From: UBA877 sp035506155
GTDB lineage: Bacteria; Chloroflexota; Anaerolineae; Anaerolineales; Villigracilaceae
Reading direction: 5' to 3'
Assembly (NCBI GenBank): GCA_035506155.1
Contig: DATJPX010000146.1
Span: 1-14,768, forward strand
DNA: 14,768 nt
The position numbers were made by a program, and so were the translations under genes. The notes under the pieces are model-generated. The model was not told the DNA's origin, searched no databases, and saw only the letters and a program-made list of their open reading frames with translations. This document shows positions 13,163 through 14,768 of the stretch, piece after piece; positions within the stretch are counted from its first letter, which is position 1; each line of letters begins with the position of its first letter.

Positions 13163-13555
13163 ATGTCGATACAAATTTTTAGCCCAGCTTTGTACCTCGG
13201 GGAAGTCAGCACGGAGCACGGCCAGCTTGGCTGGATCAATACGTTCGCATCCAACAGGATCGGACGGGTGGAGATCGACTGGGGCGATGACGAGGATGCC
13301 GACCACCTTGCCTATGTCTACCGGGGGGAGGAATGCATTGCCAATATCCTCCTGGACCGCTATCTCCCCAATGAAGGCCAGATCATGCGGCGCGACAGCA
13401 AGGTCGGCAAGATCGTCTACGATTCGCCCGGCGCTTTCGCGGTCTACCGGGGCGACAAACTGGTTGGGAAAGTCAAAAGCAGTGGGGAGACCATCACCAG
13501 CAAGCACCTGATCCTGTTCGGGGGAGGCGGGGCGGTCGTCCTGCTGGGAATTTGA
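13163..13555 (+). CDS. Small beta-rich protein with an internal repeat, 130 aa
   Basis: No family was recognised with confidence. Two repeat-like units are visible: SNRIGRVEIDW followed by AYVYRGEECIANI (about residues 30-65), and DSKVGKIVYDS followed by FAVYRGDKLVGKV (about 79-106). Each reads x-[IV]-G-[RK]-[VI]-x-x-D ... A-[YF]-V-Y-R-G-[DE], a pattern of short beta strands with turns. The C-terminus is a Gly-rich hydrophobic stretch (LILFGGGGAVVLLGI). There is no signal peptide. A resemblance to beta-flower or solenoid proteins is possible but unproven. The ATG at 13163 was chosen for its plausible N-terminus; the RBS is poor (GGA very close), and the frame is open upstream to 13010. It abuts the stop of the convergent dcyD with no gap. 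Confidence 0.65.
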   Translation: MSIQIFSPALYLGEVSTEHGQLGWINTFASNRIGRVEIDWGDDEDADHLAYVYRGEECIANILLDRYLPNEGQIMRRDSKVGKIVYDSPGAFAVYRGDKLVGKVKSSGETITSKHLILFGGGGAVVLLGI

Positions 13556-14512
13556 TCACAGCTCGGACTGGTATTTCTCCGCGAACAGGGCCGGCTGGCC
13601 GCCGGTGTGCCAAAACAGGACCGTTTCTTCCTTTTTGAAAAATCCCTTGCGGATCAAATCGATCAAGCCGGCTGCGGCCCGTCCGGTATAGACGGGATCG
13701 AGCAGCAGGCCTTCGTATTTCGCGAACAAATGGACCGCTTCGCGTTCGGCCCCGGTCAGGACCCCGTAGCCAGGCGTACAATAATCCGCGTTGACCAGCA
13801 CCTCGGCGGGGGAGAATTCGAGGCGTGGCCCCAGCTTTTCACTGCTGTCGGAAGCCAGCCGGGCCACCCGCTCTTGCAGAGCGCCCTGCGGCTCGTCCAC
13901 GCTGATCCCCAGGACCCTGCCCGGGTATTCGAAGAGGCGCTTCCCCAAGACCAGCCCGGCCTGCGTCCCGCCGGAGGAAGATGCAAAAACGACCCATTCG
14001 GCCGGGATTTTTTGCCCGACGAACTCTTCGAGGGCGAAAGCGTAGCCGAGCGCCCCGGTCGGGCTGGAGCCGCCATAGGGGACCAGATAGGGCTTTTTCC
14101 CGGCCGCGGCAGTTTCTTCGAAGGTCTCCTGCAGGATGGCGTCCCGCCGGTCCTTTTCCGCCCAGACGATCCGGGCGCCGAAGAGCTGGTCGAGGAGCAA
14201 GTTGGCGCTGGCCTGGGAGGGCGGATTCCCGACCAGCACCAGGGTGCAATCGAAGCCGAATTTGGCAGCAGCTGCAGCGGTCTGCCGGCAGTGGTTGGAC
14301 TGCAGGGCGCCGGCGGTGAGCAGGGCCCGGGCGCCCTGGGCCTGGGCTTCCCCGACCAGGAATTCGAGCTTGCGGGTCTTGTTGCCGCCGAAGGCCAGCC
14401 CGGTCAAGTCGTCGCGCTTTACCAGCAACTGCGGTCCGCCCAGGGCCGCCGTCAGGCGCGGCAGGGGTTCGATGGGTGTGGGGAGGTGGGCAAAGTTCAG
14501 GCGAGGAATCAT
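13556..14512 (-). CDS. dcyD: D-cysteine desulfhydrase (PLP-dependent)
   Basis: 318 aa of the tryptophan synthase beta-like PLP fold, in the ACC deaminase/D-cysteine desulfhydrase family. The PLP lysine is K45 in GGNKTRKLE. The two positions known to separate the activities read Thr in DPVYTG and Thr in HTGG; ACC deaminases have Glu (VYEG) and Leu (HLGG). The enzyme should therefore break D-cysteine into pyruvate, ammonia and H2S, not ACC. I chose the ATG at 14512 (MIPRLNFAHLPTPIE) because GGAG (14519-14522) lies 6 nt upstream; a reading seven residues longer runs into the CACGAAG repeats. Confidence 0.9.
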   Translation of the reverse strand: MIPRLNFAHLPTPIEPLPRLTAALGGPQLLVKRDDLTGLAFGGNKTRKLEFLVGEAQAQGARALLTAGALQSNHCRQTAAAAAKFGFDCTLVLVGNPPSQASANLLLDQLFGARIVWAEKDRRDAILQETFEETAAAGKKPYLVPYGGSSPTGALGYAFALEEFVGQKIPAEWVVFASSSGGTQAGLVLGKRLFEYPGRVLGISVDEPQGALQERVARLASDSSEKLGPRLEFSPAEVLVNADYCTPGYGVLTGAEREAVHLFAKYEGLLLDPVYTGRAAAGLIDLIRKGFFKKEETVLFWHTGGQPALFAEKYQSEL

Positions 14513-14521
14513 TCTTTTCTC

Positions 14522-14549
14522 CACGAAGAACACGAAGGGGCACGAAAAA
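14522..14549. repeat. Tandem CACGAAG short repeats
   Basis: Three adjacent units: CACGAAGAA (14522-14530), CACGAAGGGG (14531-14540) and CACGAAAAA (14541-14549). Short purine-rich tandem units of this kind are often seen next to GxxExxY genes, as here. The first unit overlaps the ribosome binding site of dcyD. The origin and role are unknown. Confidence 0.6.
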
Positions 14550-14574
14550 TTAAGAAATTGAAACAGAATTTTGG

Positions 14575-14584
14575 TCTACGTAGA
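14575..14584. repeat. Perfect 10-bp palindrome TCTACGTAGA
   Basis: A fully symmetric 10-bp site between the GxxExxY gene and the CACGAAG repeats. It could be a protein-binding site or part of a dispersed intergenic repeat. Only one copy is in the window. Confidence 0.4.
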
Positions 14585-14602
14585 ACTGGAAGGGAAATGG
14601 AT

Positions 14603-14768
14603 TTAAAGGACCAGTCGTTTCCATTCCAATTTTGGGTGGCCACCGAAATTGAGGACCAGCCCCAATTTTAACCCGGTTGCCTTCAAATAATTCAAAACCT
14701 GGGCTTCTTCTTTGCCAGACAAATTTGCCTGGGCCTTCAACTCGACTACTATTTTTCCATAACAAATC
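14603..14768 (-). CDS. GxxExxY family protein, C-terminal part (partial)
   Basis: Reading from the window edge on the minus strand gives 54 residues and a stop at 14605-14603. VVELKAQANLSGKEEAQVLNYL, then KATGLKLGLVLNFGG and a terminal KLEWKRLVL, is the diagnostic second half of GxxExxY proteins, a PD-(D/E)XK-nuclease-like family. The E-L-K of VVELKA is the catalytic-type triad end. The name-giving N-terminal motif lies outside the window. The gene is more AT-rich than its neighbours, which fits a recently gained element. The stretch 14513-14602 between it and dcyD holds only the repeats and a palindrome. Confidence 0.85.
   Translation of the reverse strand, partial: ICYGKIVVELKAQANLSGKEEAQVLNYLKATGLKLGLVLNFGGHPKLEWKRLVL

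Overview
GC-rich bacterial DNA with short intergenic gaps. The set of genes suggests an Anaerolineae-like member of the Chloroflexota: a Ser/Thr/Pro-rich lipoprotein with Asp-box repeats, an F420-type PPOX protein, SelA, a lone squalene/phytoene synthase, and RsgA next to an RNHCP protein. This assignment rests on gene content and is inference. No tRNA, rRNA, CRISPR array, IS element or phage gene was seen.

Layout. (1) 1-2965, plus strand: tail of a response regulator, a 47-aa one-TM protein, then prfA-prmC-tsaC. prfA encodes release factor 1, PrmC methylates its GGQ glutamine, and TsaC starts t6A synthesis. The prfA promoter has a perfect extended -10 embedded in the last of three GGGGATGTTATCCCC-like repeats. 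(2) 2966-3403: three tandem units, each with a -10 box, a CU-rich leader and a long hairpin built round GGACCTGGGCCGGTCC. These look like a family of about 65-nt small RNAs. (3) 3404-11081, minus strand: tsaD, an Asp-box lipoprotein, a set running peptidase M24 to PPOX protein to small membrane protein, a squalene/phytoene synthase, selA, and a four-TM protein translationally coupled to selA. (4) 11162-13013, plus strand: a strong promoter, a leader with two terminators, then rsgA and an overlapping RNHCP gene. The leader pairings form a two-step attenuator headed by a 14-codon ORF. (5) 13049-14768: a terminator, a small repeat protein, a convergent D-cysteine desulfhydrase, and the end of a GxxExxY gene beside short CACGAAG repeats.

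Theme: much of the window serves translation (RF1, PrmC, TsaC, TsaD, SelA, RsgA). The two most unusual features are RNA-level: the triple small-RNA array, whose CU-rich leaders resemble anti-Shine-Dalgarno sequence, and the nested attenuator ahead of rsgA. All RNA structures were paired by eye and none was computed.
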